A stretch of DNA of 64,000 nucleotides. Source: Frankia sp. QA3 (GTDB lineage: Bacteria; Actinomycetota; Actinomycetes; Frankiales; Frankiaceae). The notes beneath the pieces were generated by a model. That model searched no databases. It saw only the letters and a program-made list of their open reading frames with translations, and was not told the origin of the DNA. Below, one piece after another: positions 41,084-49,532 of this stretch. Within the stretch, counting starts at the first letter, position 1. The number at the start of each line of letters is the position of its first letter. A program made the translations under genes and the position numbers. The DNA lies in assembly GCF_000262465.1 (NCBI RefSeq), contig NZ_CM001489.1:5308741-5372740 (forward strand), in the 5' to 3' direction.

Positions 41084-43111
41084 CTAGCCCCAGCGCTGGT
41101 AGTCGCCGTTGTTGCAACCCTGGGTATAGACGCGTCCATCGGCGTTGCTGTCCAGGCATTCGCCGGTGGCGGCGTTTCGGAAGGTCATTCCAAGACTGTC
41201 GCTGGACGTGGTCCAGAGCTGCGCGGCCCCGCCGTCGCAGCCGGTGGCGTACACCGTGCCCTGGTACCTGGTTCCGTCCGGCGCGGGATTCGCCCTGCTG
41301 CCCACGCAGTTGTTGGTCTGGGCGTTCCTGAGCCGCACCCCGCCGTTCCCGGCCGTGTACACCCAATGCTGGTAGTTGCCCTGATTGCAACCCAGCGTGT
41401 AGACCTGCCCCTGGGCATTGCTGTCGAGGCAGCTATGGGTCGCGATGTCGGTGAAGGTCCTGCCGAGACCGCCCTGCGCGGGCGCGGCGGCGGGCGGCGC
41501 CGCGGCGGCGGGCGGCGCCGCGGCGACGGGACCGGCCGGACGTGGCTGGGGCAGGACCGTCGGATTCGCCGCGCGCACGGCGGTCGCCGCTGCCGGTACC
41601 GGTGCGGATGCCGGTGCCAGGGCGGATGCCGGTGCCGGTGCGAATGCGGATGCCGGTGTCGATGCGGATGCCGGCATCGATGTCGGTGCCGGTAACCCGG
41701 CGCCGTCGGCGCGAGCGGAAGCACCGGGACTCGGGCTGGCCGTGGGGGCGGGGTGCCCCGCCATCGCCTGCTGGTCCTTGGTCCCTGCCTGGATCAGGAG
41801 CCGCTTCGACGGGTCGGACGGCGAGCCGGTGGTCGACACGACGGCCGCAACCGTGGCCACGATCACGACGACGATGCCGAGAGCGACGGCGAGGAGGCGA
41901 CGTCGGCGACGTCGGCGACGTCCGCCCGGCTCGGCGGAGGAATCCCCAGGTCGGTCGGGGTCGGAGCCGATCGCATCGGCGCCGCCCGGCGGGGTCGATC
42001 CGGATGCCGACGGCGGCGTTGGCACCCGCTCGGCAGGCACGCCGTTGCCGGTCGTCCGGGCGGTCGGGGACGGCGGGGTGCCCGGCGGCGAAGTGGCCGG
42101 CGGCAGAGTGCCCGGCGGCGAAGTGGCCGGCGGCAGAGTGCCCGGCGGCGAAGTGCCCGGCGGCGAAGTGCCCGGCGGCGAAGTGCCCGGCGGCAGAGTG
42201 CCCGGCAGCGGAGTGGCCGGCGGCGGGGTGGCCAGCGGGGGGCTCGCGGGCAACCCGTGCAGGTCCGGCAGGAGAGCCCGTAACTGATCGGCTCCGGTCC
42301 GCGCGGCCGGGTCCTTGGCGAGCATGGCGGCGAGGACGGACCACAGTTCGTCGCTGAGGTTCGGCGGGCGGCCGGGCAGGAGGTCGACGTGCGCCCGCAG
42401 GACCGCCAGCGGCGCTCGCCCGGTGAACGGCGTGACCCCGCACAGCAGCTCGTACAGCACGAGCCCCGCGGCATAGATGTCCGCGGGCGGACCGGCGACG
42501 CCCCCCTCGATCATCTCGGGCGCCATGTAGAGCGGAGTACCGAGGATGCCCGGTTGCATGGTCAGCCGCGTCGACGCGTCCGTCAGCCCGGCGATCCCGA
42601 AGTCGGAGATCTTCGGGCGATATCCGCCGTCATGCCGGTCGAGCAGCACGTTCTCGGGTTTGAGGTCGCGGTGAATGATGCCGAGCGCGTGCGCGGCACC
42701 GAGCCCGGTCAGAATGTCGACGGTCGTCGCCACCGCCTCCGCCGGTGGGACCGTTCGGCGCCGTCTCAGTTCACGACGCAGGTCGGAACCCTCGATGAAG
42801 TCCATGACGATGGCCAGATCCCCGCGTTCGGCGACGAGATCCCGGACCCGCACGACAAAGGGGGAGTCGACCCGGAGGAGCACCGAGCGTTCCCGCATGA
42901 ACCGGGCGACGATCTCCGGGTCCACCATGAGCTCCGGTAACAGGAGTTTGAAGGCGAGCGGCGCGCCGTCTTCATCGCGGCCACGCCACACCTCGCCCAT
43001 CGCACCCCGACCGATCACCGTGTCCAGGGTGTAGGAACTTCCCAGCTTTCTCGCCAACGCCCGCCGCCCTCCCTGCGTCCAGCATCCCAGCGGCGCGATT
43101 CTCGCAGACAT
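41084..43111 (-). CDS. Ser/Thr protein kinase with extracellular ricin-type lectin domain
   Basis: A 675-residue receptor-like kinase. The Hanks-type kinase domain has VIGRGAMGEVWRG, LAFKLLLPEL, IIHRDLKPENVLLD, ISDFGIAG and YMAPEMI. A Pro-rich linker of PPGTS repeats follows, then an eight-Arg run and a single membrane helix (LLAVALGIVVVIVATVAAVV), an Ala/Pro stalk, and about 130 residues of ricin B-type beta-trefoil with QxW-like motifs YQHW, AQLW and YQRW and paired Cys. The lectin should sit outside the membrane and could bind cell-wall or external sugars. ATG at 43111 chosen; longer starts lack similarity. Confidence 0.9.
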   Translation of the reverse strand: MSARIAPLGCWTQGGRRALARKLGSSYTLDTVIGRGAMGEVWRGRDEDGAPLAFKLLLPELMVDPEIVARFMRERSVLLRVDSPFVVRVRDLVAERGDLAIVMDFIEGSDLRRELRRRRTVPPAEAVATTVDILTGLGAAHALGIIHRDLKPENVLLDRHDGGYRPKISDFGIAGLTDASTRLTMQPGILGTPLYMAPEMIEGGVAGPPADIYAAGLVLYELLCGVTPFTGRAPLAVLRAHVDLLPGRPPNLSDELWSVLAAMLAKDPAARTGADQLRALLPDLHGLPASPPLATPPPATPLPGTLPPGTSPPGTSPPGTSPPGTLPPATSPPGTLPPATSPPGTPPSPTARTTGNGVPAERVPTPPSASGSTPPGGADAIGSDPDRPGDSSAEPGGRRRRRRRRLLAVALGIVVVIVATVAAVVSTTGSPSDPSKRLLIQAGTKDQQAMAGHPAPTASPSPGASARADGAGLPAPTSMPASASTPASAFAPAPASALAPASAPVPAAATAVRAANPTVLPQPRPAGPVAAAPPAAAAPPAAAPAQGGLGRTFTDIATHSCLDSNAQGQVYTLGCNQGNYQHWVYTAGNGGVRLRNAQTNNCVGSRANPAPDGTRYQGTVYATGCDGGAAQLWTTSSDSLGMTFRNAATGECLDSNADGRVYTQGCNNGDYQRWG
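42073..42235 (-). repeat. 15-bp repeats encoding the PPGTS/PPATS linker of the kinase
   Basis: About eleven units of the GTGCCCGGCGGCGAA type, some with GGCCGG or CAGA changes, encode Pro-Pro-Gly-Thr-Ser pentapeptides in the juxtamembrane linker. Multiple of three, so copy number is free to vary. Confidence 0.85.
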
Positions 43112-43423
43112 ACCGGGCATATGATGCAACCCGGTCGACTCCGTCCAGGGACGTGCACGGTCGGATCCGACCAGGCCGTGGTGGAGGTCCACCCCCGCGG
43201 CGAGAACGGCACGCCGACCTCGCCGCGATCGGGCACTGCGTCGGTCACTCCCGGCGCCCTGCCTGCGATCACGGGCTGATCAATGGTCTGAAGGCGGCCT
43301 GTACCTGGGAATCAGAGGGGGTGACGTACCTCGTCCTGACGTTGCCGTAGATGATGTGAGGGCAGCTTGCCCCGCTGATTTCCACTCTGGTGTCAGCGAT
43401 GAGTCGTCCGGTTCTCGACCTCC

Positions 43424-43560
43424 TCCCCACCCTGAAGGACGGGGATTCCAACCTGCTACGCCGCTGTGGGCGTGAGCTTCTGGCGGGTTCCCGCTCCGCC
43501 GCGCGATGCCGGCACAGGTGCCGGTCCGACTCGCGCTCCACGGGCGTTTACAGTCTCCGC
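43424..43560 (-). ncRNA. Possible omega (right-end) RNA region of the tnpB relic
   Basis: In IS200/IS605 elements the guide RNA for TnpB is made from the 3' end of tnpB and the right-end hairpin. The corresponding minus-strand region here is the last part of tnpB (stop at 43456-43458) plus the hairpin at 43424-43445. Boundaries are inferred from the family, and with TnpB broken the RNA is unlikely to be functional. Confidence 0.3.
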
Positions 43561-44432
43561 CTGTCCGGCGGCGACCCTTCGTCCCTCGGTCAGGATGTTG
43601 CGGGCCGCGTTGACGTCCCGGTCGTGGTGGACACCGCACGACAGGCAGGCCCAGCCACACACAGATCCTCGACGTACACCGCTTGGTTCTCGCGGACGAT
43701 CGCCGTGGACAGCGTGTGCTGCCAGTCCCTCCGGTCGTCGGCCACCCGCGCATGCGCCCGGCGCAGGAACTTCGGCGCCGCAACCTTCGTCCCGTCGGAC
43801 AGCACCGCGAAGTACTCCAACCCGAGATCGATACCCGTCTCGTCCTCGACCGGGGGAAGCGGCTCGTCGCCGACCTGCACGACGAACGAGGCGAAGTACC
43901 GGCCCGCCGCATCCCGGATCACCGTCAACGAACTCGGTTCGGCGGGCAGTTCCCGCGACCAGCGCACTTTGACGTCGCCGATCTTCTGCAGGCGCAACTT
44001 CCGGCCCGCCGTGACGGCGAACCGGGCGTTCTTCGTGAACCGAATCGCCTGCCGGTCGTCCTTGCGCGAACGGAACCGGGGCGGCGCCACCGGCCTGCCC
44101 TTCCGCTTCCCGGACACCGACGAGAAGAAGTTCCGGTACCCCGTGTTCAGGTCCGCCAGCGCCTGCTGAAGCAGCACGGCCGAAACTCCGACGAGCCACG
44201 CCCGTTCCGGCGTCTTTTTCGCCTCGGTGATGATCCGACGCGACAGTTCCCCGTCGGAGATGTATGACAGTCCCGCCGCGCGAGCTTCCTGCCGCATCCT
44301 CAGCCCGTCGTTGAACACGACCCGCGCGCAGCCGAACGCCCGGGACAACGCCGCCACCTGACCCGGCGACGGGTCCAGGCGGTAGTTGTACCGAAGCTGC
44401 ACATGGCCATCCTGCATTTGGTCTATGGCCAT
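43456..44432 (-). pseudogene. tnpB: TnpB (IS605 OrfB, RNA-guided nuclease family) with internal deletions
   Basis: The first 250 residues read well: LRYNYRLDPSPGQVAALSRAFGCARVVFND, FFSSVSGKRKGRPVAPPRFRSRKD, and RuvC-I in GIDLGLEYFAVLSDG. Then sequence jumps from KFLRRA to HARVADDRRDWQHTLSTAIV, losing the linker helix segment, and after the RuvC-II Glu (VYVEDLC) it jumps and shifts frame into CLSCGVHHDRDVNAARNIL, keeping RuvC-III Asp but losing half of the zinc finger. About 70-80 residues are missing overall. All three catalytic acids survive, yet the protein cannot be made in one frame. Confidence 0.85.
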
Positions 44433-44841
44433 TGATCCGAGCATCCGCACCGGTAGGCACTCTGTTTCGTCCTGCATGCCCACCTGGTTTTCGTCACCAA
44501 GTACCGGCACTGCGTCTTCACGGACCGGCACCTGACCCGGCCGGAAGAGATCATGCGGGCGGTGTGCGCCGACTTCGAGGTCGAACTGGTCGAGTTCAAC
44601 GGCGAAGGCGAACACGTCCACCTGCTCGTCGACTTCCCGCCGAAGGTCGCGCTCGCCCGGCTGGTCGACAGCCTCAGCGGCGTGCCGTCGCGGCGGATGC
44701 GGCAGGAGTCCCCCGAACTGGCCCGCCACTGCTGGCGAGCCCAGCGGCCGTGGTCCGGCTCCTACTTCGCCGGCTCCGTCGGCGGCGCACCGCTCACAGT
44801 GCTCCGCCAGCACATCGAACAGCAGGAACGCCCGGTTCAGA
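44425..44841 (+). pseudogene. tnpA: TnpA (IS200/IS605 HUH/Y1 transposase) with frameshift and lost catalytic Tyr
   Basis: The protein reads LHAHLVFVTKYRHCVFTDRH, then CADFEVELVEFNGEGEHVHLLVDFPPK with the HUH motif His-Val-His intact, and YFAGSVGGAPLTVLRQHIEQQ. In relatives the last segment is RQYIEQQ and the Tyr is the DNA-attacking nucleophile; here codon 44811-44813 is CAC (His). The N-terminus is also out of frame: GRHSV lies in a different frame from the rest, with an in-frame TAG at 44454, consistent with loss of one base near 44465. The transposase is therefore dead by two lesions. Confidence 0.82.
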
Positions 44842-44991
44842 GCATACTCAGGCCGCGAGGCGGCCTTCCCGCGCGGGCCTTCACCCCCGGCCTGAAGGCC
44901 GGAGCACTGGCCTGCAAATCGGTAGCTCGTAAACGCGAGCTGGTAACGCCATCTGGTAAAACGTCACGTTCCCGCTTGTAGATCGGCAGGT

Positions 44992-45200
44992 TTCGACCTC
45001 ACCTCGGCCTACGACCTCGCCGTCTATCTGGGCAGACTCGGCCGTTACCAGGATGCCCGCGCCCTCGGCGAGGACGTCCTGGCCAGCCGCCGCCGGATCC
45101 TTGGCCCTCGCCACCCGACACCCTCGGCACCGAGGAAGCCCCCCAGTGGTGGATCCACGAGGAATCGGCCGGCGCACAACACGTGGGCGGCGGGGCGGGG
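44992..45200 (+). pseudogene. TPR (kinesin-light-chain-like) repeat fragment
   Basis: Reads FDLTSAYDLAVYLGRLGRYQ then DARALGEDVLASRRRILGPRHP, one and a half tetratricopeptide units of the type found in actinobacterial NB-ARC/TPR proteins. A one-base frame change at about 45115 moves the continuation (DTLGTEEAPQWWIHEESAGA) to another frame, and nothing precedes it except the IS element. A remnant, not a gene. Confidence 0.6.
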
Positions 45201-45220
45201 CGGGCACCCGGGCGAGGCTC

Positions 45221-46384
45221 CTAGACGCGCACGGCGGGCACCAGCTCGACGGCGAGGTTGGCGGCGGTCCGTCCGCTGTTGATCGACGCCTCGGCCAGGA
45301 TGCCGGGGGCGGCGACGCTGTCCCCGACGAGGAAGACGCCGTCGCCGCGGTCGATCGCCGGTCGGTCCCGCCACGTGAAGCCGGGGAGGTCGAGGGCTCC
45401 GGTCCGCCCCCGCGAGACGTAGTCACGCTGCCAGCGGATGCGGTCGCGCCAGTCGGGCGCGGCCAGGTCGTAGAGCGTGCCCAGCCGGGTGAGGGCCGCC
45501 GCCTTCGACTCGCCCGGCCGCATCGGCATCTGGCCCTGCCAGAGAGTCTCGCCCTCGGGGACCAGCGAGGGGTCGTGTTCGCTGTAGTGCCCGACGAACC
45601 CGCCCTCGTCCATGTCGAATGTGGCGTTGCCATCCCGCTGGGAGGGCGTCAGGACCACGTCGAGCAGCGCGGACACGCCACTCTCCCACTGCAGGGTCTG
45701 GTCCTTGAGCAGGGCCCGCGCGGCGTCCAGCGAGGTGGCGACGATCACCGGGCCGTCCTCGGGCAGCTCGGTCACCCGCGAGTTGGTCGCGATGGTCACT
45801 CCGAGTTCCCGCGCCCGGCTCGCCATCCGGTCGATGACGGCCCCCCAGCCCCCGAGGACGTAGCCGGTGGGCAGCGGGAATCGGGGCGTGCCGACCCGCA
45901 GCAGGCGCTCGAAGACGAAGGAGGCCGACAGCCGGGCCGGGTCGGCGTCGTAGAGGACCGGCCCGAGAAAGCCGACCGAGTCGTTGACCGCCTGCTCGCT
46001 GAAGTGGTCCAGGGCCCAGTCGCGGAAGGAACGGTCGTCCGGCGGGACCCGGCGCCGGCCGAGCAGGGTCATGCGCAGGTAGCCGGCCGGCAGCGAGCTG
46101 CGCAGCCGACCCCGGCGCCGAAAGCGCATCCGCATCACCTCGCCCCAGGTCAGCCGCACGTAGGAGCCGGCGAGGCCGCGCTCGACCAGCCATCGCCAGG
46201 GTTCGCCGTTGCGGTAGAAGACGTGCGTGCCATCGTTGGTGACGTAGGGCGGCGGCGTGGAGCGAGCCCGGCCGCCGAGCGTCGAATGAGCCTCGTGGAC
46301 GGTGACCCGCGCCCCTTTTTCCGCGCAGGAGATGGCCGCCGTCAGACCGGCCAGGCCACCACCCACAATGGTGATATTCGCCAT
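45221..46384 (-). CDS. FAD-dependent oxidoreductase, amine oxidase/phytoene desaturase fold
   Basis: A 387-residue flavoprotein. Starts MANITIVGGGLAGLTAAISCAEKGARVTVHEAHSTLGGRA (first part of the dinucleotide fold and the FAD-binding GGRA motif) and ends RGDGVFLVGDSVAAPGILAEASINSGRTAA, the second FAD signature. I chose the methionine at 46384 directly before the Rossmann motif, with a purine-rich site upstream. No membrane segment. Follows the SnoaL/DUF1772/AKR genes after a 147-bp gap in the same direction; likely a desaturase or oxidase acting on the same unknown product. Confidence 0.87.
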   Translation of the reverse strand: MANITIVGGGLAGLTAAISCAEKGARVTVHEAHSTLGGRARSTPPPYVTNDGTHVFYRNGEPWRWLVERGLAGSYVRLTWGEVMRMRFRRRGRLRSSLPAGYLRMTLLGRRRVPPDDRSFRDWALDHFSEQAVNDSVGFLGPVLYDADPARLSASFVFERLLRVGTPRFPLPTGYVLGGWGAVIDRMASRARELGVTIATNSRVTELPEDGPVIVATSLDAARALLKDQTLQWESGVSALLDVVLTPSQRDGNATFDMDEGGFVGHYSEHDPSLVPEGETLWQGQMPMRPGESKAAALTRLGTLYDLAAPDWRDRIRWQRDYVSRGRTGALDLPGFTWRDRPAIDRGDGVFLVGDSVAAPGILAEASINSGRTAANLAVELVPAVRV

Positions 46385-46531
46385 TCTTGTCTCACTCACC
46401 TTGAAATCGAAGGGCATTGCCAGCCGGCCTCGGCGGCACGGCGTGCCGCCGAGGCCGTTCGGGTGTGGTGCACGTGCCGTTCGTGGCGCACCGGCCTTCG
46501 CGGCGTGGCGCCCCCACCTGATGCCGATGGG

Positions 46532-47569
46532 TCAGCCGTTGAGATACGTCATGGCGCCGGCGGGATAGCGTTCACCCGCGATGACGCCGTCCGCCACGAT
46601 CTCGGCTATGGACGCCAGGTCGTCCGTGGTCAGTTCGACCGCGGAGGCGGCGATGTTCTCCTCGAGGTAACCGATGCGCTTGGTGCCGGGAATGGCCACC
46701 ACGTCATCGCCCTGGGCGAGCACCCAGGCCAGCGCGAGCTGGGCCGGAGTGATCCCCCTGGCGTCGGCCACCTCCCGCAGGCGCTCGACGACGAGGAGGT
46801 TCGCGTCGAGGTTCTCGCCCTGGAACCGGGGATTGAAGCGGCGGAAGTCCGTCTCGTCGAAGTTCTCCGCCCCGTGTATGCGCCCGGACAGCAGACCCCG
46901 CCCGAGCGGGCTGTAGGCGACGAATCCGATGCCCAGCTCCCGGACGGTGTCGAGCACTCCGTTCGTCTCGACATCCCGGGTGAACATCGAGTACTCGGTC
47001 TGCACCGCGCTCAGCGGATGGACGGCGTGCGCGCGGCGAATGCTGCCCGCCGACGCCTCGGAGATCCCGAGGTACCGCACCTTGCCCGCGGCGACGAGCT
47101 CGGCGAGCGCGCCCATCGACTCCTCCACCGGCACCCCGGGGTCCACCCGGTGCAGGTAGTACAGATCGAGCCAGTCACTCTCCAGCCGCCGCAGGGTTCC
47201 GTCGATGCTCCGGCGGATGTAGTCGGGCCGACCGTTGACCCGGCCGTTGATCACGCCGTTCTCGTCGATCTCGCCGCCGACCTTCGACGAGATGACCACG
47301 CTGTCCCGGCGTCCGGCGACGGCCCGGGCGAGCAGCCGTTCGTTGGTGTGGGGGCCGTACATGTCCGCGGTGTCCAGCAGGGTCACGCCGAGGTCGAGCG
47401 CGCGGTGCAGCGTGCGCAGGCTCGCGTCGTCGTCCGTCCGACCGTAGGCGAAGGTCAGGCCCATGCACCCGAGTCCCTGCTCGGAGACCACGAGCCCCTG
47501 GTCGCCGAGCCGCCGTGGCCGCAGCGTCCGCGTCCCCACCGGCCCGGGGATGCTGGTCGACGTGGTCAT
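46532..47569 (-). CDS. Aldo/keto reductase
   Basis: A 345-residue NADPH-dependent carbonyl reductase (AKR13-like). Motifs: VSEQGLGCMGLTFAYG, GVTLLDTADMYGPHTNERLLARAV with the catalytic Asp and Tyr, KVGGEI for the Lys, LYYLHRVDPGVPVEESMGALAEL with the His, and IPGTKRIGYLEENIAA for cofactor. ATG at 47569 overlaps the preceding stop by ATGA, so it is translationally coupled to the DUF1772 gene. Part of the leftward operon starting at snoaL. Confidence 0.93.
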   Translation of the reverse strand: MTTSTSIPGPVGTRTLRPRRLGDQGLVVSEQGLGCMGLTFAYGRTDDDASLRTLHRALDLGVTLLDTADMYGPHTNERLLARAVAGRRDSVVISSKVGGEIDENGVINGRVNGRPDYIRRSIDGTLRRLESDWLDLYYLHRVDPGVPVEESMGALAELVAAGKVRYLGISEASAGSIRRAHAVHPLSAVQTEYSMFTRDVETNGVLDTVRELGIGFVAYSPLGRGLLSGRIHGAENFDETDFRRFNPRFQGENLDANLLVVERLREVADARGITPAQLALAWVLAQGDDVVAIPGTKRIGYLEENIAASAVELTTDDLASIAEIVADGVIAGERYPAGAMTYLNG

Positions 47570-48039
47570 GACTGGGCAACCATGACGCACAGCGCGATCA
47601 GGGTGAGGCACTGCAGGGTGACGAGCACGCCGAGCACGCCGTCGGACCGGCCCTGCAAAGATCGGGCGTCGGGCAGCTCGCTGTTGCCGACGACGGCGGC
47701 GGTCAGCCGGCGGTTGATCGGGGCCGGAACCCGGTTGAAGACGACCAGCCAGGCCAGGAGCGCGCCGCAGGCGACGGCCCCGGCCACGGTGGCCGTGGTG
47801 TCGCCGCCGGCGGCGGCGGTGCCGGTGCCGGCCATCGCCGCGAGGAGCCCGAGGGTACCGGGCAGGGCCAGGCGCTTGTCGCCGTAGCGGTGGACGTTCC
47901 CCATCGTCTGGACCAGCGTGCGGTCGTCCACGTGGGCCAGCGCCGGGCGTAGGACGACGGCCGAGAAGAAGTCGGTGCCGAAGACGGCGGCGTTGGCCAC
48001 CACGGCGAGGGCAGCGAGGATCTGGACGGCGGTGGTCAT
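47566..48039 (-). CDS. DUF1772/anthrone oxygenase-like membrane protein
   Basis: A 157-residue, four-helix membrane protein: VQILAALAVVANAAVFGTDFFSAVV, LPGTLGLLAAMAGTG, GAVACGALLAWLVVFNRVPAPINRRL and GVLVTLQCLTLIALCVMV. The FNRVPAPINRRL segment corresponds to the conserved NxPxN region of DUF1772. Family members may oxidise anthrones in polyketide pathways. It overlaps genes on both sides by 4 bases (ATGA). A second DUF1772 gene is at 29519. Confidence 0.85.
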   Translation of the reverse strand: MTTAVQILAALAVVANAAVFGTDFFSAVVLRPALAHVDDRTLVQTMGNVHRYGDKRLALPGTLGLLAAMAGTGTAAAGGDTTATVAGAVACGALLAWLVVFNRVPAPINRRLTAAVVGNSELPDARSLQGRSDGVLGVLVTLQCLTLIALCVMVAQS

Positions 48040-48470
48040 GACGCCGGCTCCGCGACCGGGCCGGGGGACGCCGGGATCACGCCGAGCTGCTGCAGGAGGT
48101 CCAACAGGTTGATCTCGTCCCAGTGCTCGGCGAACCGGCCGTCCTCCACCCGCCAGATGTCGATCGTCCGCATCTGCACCGGGCGGCCGGTGGCCTCGAC
48201 CCCGAAGAACGGGCCCTGGTGCGTGCCCGTGTAGGAGTAGCGGCCGACCACCCGGTCCCCCGAGGCCACCACGTCCTCCAGGGTGGCCGTGACGTCGGGG
48301 AAGGCGGTGAAGAATTCCACCCAGAAGGCCCGATTGGCCTCCCGCCCATTCTCGATCATCACGTTGTGATCGATGTAGTCGCTGGTCAGCAGCCGGTCCA
48401 CGGCGTCGGCGTCCCGCTCGTTGACCATGGTCACGAAGTCGCGCGCGAGTTTGATGTTGTCTTGGGTCAT
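48036..48470 (-). CDS. SnoaL-like polyketide cyclase/ester cyclase family protein
   Basis: A 144-residue alpha+beta barrel protein. FVTMVNERDADAVDRLLTSDYIDHN, FFTAFPDVTATLEDVVASGDRVVGRYSYTGTHQG and IDIWRVEDGRFAEHWDEINLLDLLQQLG are all textbook for the SnoaL/NTF2 group, which closes aromatic polyketide rings by aldol chemistry. First gene of the operon; GAGAGG ribosome-binding site sits beside an inverted repeat. Probably controlled by the divergent TetR. Confidence 0.9.
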   Translation of the reverse strand: MTQDNIKLARDFVTMVNERDADAVDRLLTSDYIDHNVMIENGREANRAFWVEFFTAFPDVTATLEDVVASGDRVVGRYSYTGTHQGPFFGVEATGRPVQMRTIDIWRVEDGRFAEHWDEINLLDLLQQLGVIPASPGPVAEPAS

Positions 48471-48480
48471 CGGGCCTCTC

Positions 48481-48567
48481 CTAGCGTTTGTCGATCGGGG
48501 CTACCAACGCTAGCAGTGAAAATGGATCGAGATCTAGTGTTGACTAAATATCTGTCTCTGCTAGACT
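48481..48567. promoter_or_regulatory. TetR/snoaL divergent promoter with CTAG-type half-sites
   Basis: CTAGCGTT (48481-48488) and AACGCTAG (48506-48513) form a perfect inverted repeat next to the snoaL ribosome-binding site. A related CTAGTGTT lies at 48534-48541, and GCTAGCAG/CTGCTAG form a second inverted pair (48509-48516, 48558-48564). TTGACT (48540-48545) and TAGACT (48562-48567), 16 bases apart, are a good promoter for the TetR gene at 48574, which would be leaderless. Confidence 0.6.
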
Positions 48568-48573
48568 CACGGA

Positions 48574-49167
48574 GTGTCAATACAGCAGCGCCGAGAACGC
48601 GAGCTGGCACAGCGCCGGCGGATCATCATTTCCACTACCCGGAAACTGGCCGAGTCGGAGGGTTGGAGCGCGGTCACCACCCGCCGGCTCGCCGACGAGA
48701 TCGAGTACAGCCAGCCTGTCCTCTACCAGCACTTTCATGGCCGGGACGAGATCATCAAGGCTGTCGCCCTGGAGGGTTTCGGCGAGCTGACGCTCGCCTT
48801 GCGCGAGGTTCGACAGAGACCGTTGGCCCCGGAAGCCAAGGTGAGCGCGCTGGCCCAGGCGTTCATGGACTTCGCCGCGGCCAATCCGCGCCTCTACGAA
48901 GCGATGTTCACGATGTCCATCGACCTGCTCTTCGGCCATCCCGATTCGCCGAGCCCGCTCATCAGCGCGTTCGCCGAGCTGCGGGAGGGTCTTTCCCCGG
49001 TCGTGGGTTCGCGTGATCTCGACACCCTGACCGAGGTTTTCTGGGCCTCCCTACACGGCCTGGTGATACTCACCCACAGTGGGCGGCTGCGGCCGACCCA
49101 CCAGCAAGAGCGCCTGGCGCTGTGCGTGCAACAGATCACGAACGAAACCAGCCACGCCAGTTCCTGA
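48574..49167 (+). CDS. TetR-family transcriptional regulator (WHG-domain type)
   Basis: A 197-residue repressor: RRIIISTTRKLAESEGWSAVTTRRLADEIEYSQPVLYQHFHGR at the N-terminus is the TetR DNA-binding domain with YSQPVLYQHF as recognition helix. The C-terminal domain with FAAANPRLYEAMF and VFWASLHGLVILTHSGRL fits the WHG-domain subgroup. GTG start at 48574, immediately after a GGA and six bases from the -10 box, suggests leaderless translation. Divergent from the SnoaL operon it probably represses. Confidence 0.92.
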   Translation: MSIQQRRERELAQRRRIIISTTRKLAESEGWSAVTTRRLADEIEYSQPVLYQHFHGRDEIIKAVALEGFGELTLALREVRQRPLAPEAKVSALAQAFMDFAAANPRLYEAMFTMSIDLLFGHPDSPSPLISAFAELREGLSPVVGSRDLDTLTEVFWASLHGLVILTHSGRLRPTHQQERLALCVQQITNETSHASS

Positions 49168-49261
49168 GGTCCTGTCACCCTGGCAGCCGGCGGGGTCCCT
49201 TCCTTTACCCGTAATAGCTAGTAACCGATCACTTACTGTATTCTCGCTTTCGGTATTCCCG

Positions 49262-49299
49262 GGTCACAGGTCCCGCCCGCCTGCGCGGGACCTGTGACC
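49262..49299 (+). terminator. 15-bp perfect hairpin after the TetR gene
   Basis: GGTCACAGGTCCCGC (49262-49276) pairs perfectly with GCGGGACCTGTGACC (49285-49299) around an 8-base loop, about 95 bases past the TetR stop. A strong GC stem without T-run; transcription terminator or a palindromic site. Confidence 0.65.
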
Positions 49300-49460
49300 G
49301 GGCGGCGTCCAGGCCCGGGGCGCGGGGACCCCGGGGGCGCGGGGCACCGGGGGCGCGGGGCACCGTGAGTAAGCCGAGAGACGCCGTGATGCCGGGCGCC
49401 GAGGCGCCGTGAGGCCGAGGCACGGGGACACCGGGATGCGGCGACACCGGGAGACACGGG

Positions 49461-49532
49461 GACACCGAGGGACACGGCGACACCGAGGGACACGGCGACA
49501 CCGAGGGACACGGCGACACCGAGGGACACGGC
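49461..49532. repeat. Four perfect 18-bp tandem units in a 600-bp gene-free region
   Basis: GACACCGAGGGACACGGC repeats four times without error, flanked by degenerate copies over about 49425-49575. The whole gap 49168-49768 between the TetR gene and the carboxylase epsilon gene has no convincing coding sequence; long minus-strand frames through it are merely repeat-derived. No spacers are present, so it is not CRISPR. Confidence 0.9.

Larger units (their letters stand above)
43424..44902. mobile_element. Degenerate IS200/IS605-type element with divergent tnpA and tnpB
   Basis: Two short hairpins bound the region: TCCCCACCCTGAAGGACGGG(GA) at about 43424-43445, and CCGGCCTGAAGGCCGG at 44887-44902, both with the same CCT-GA-AGG core. 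Between them lie a minus-strand tnpB relic and a plus-strand tnpA relic starting divergently about 10 bases apart. Both genes are broken, so the element is immobile unless supplied in trans. Exact ends are estimated from the hairpins. It lies beside a TPR-gene fragment, possibly its original target gene. Confidence 0.75.

Noticed and set aside
45045..45374. Frame antisense to the FAD oxidoreductase end
   Set aside because: It overlaps the better-supported flavoprotein and the TPR fragment in another frame.
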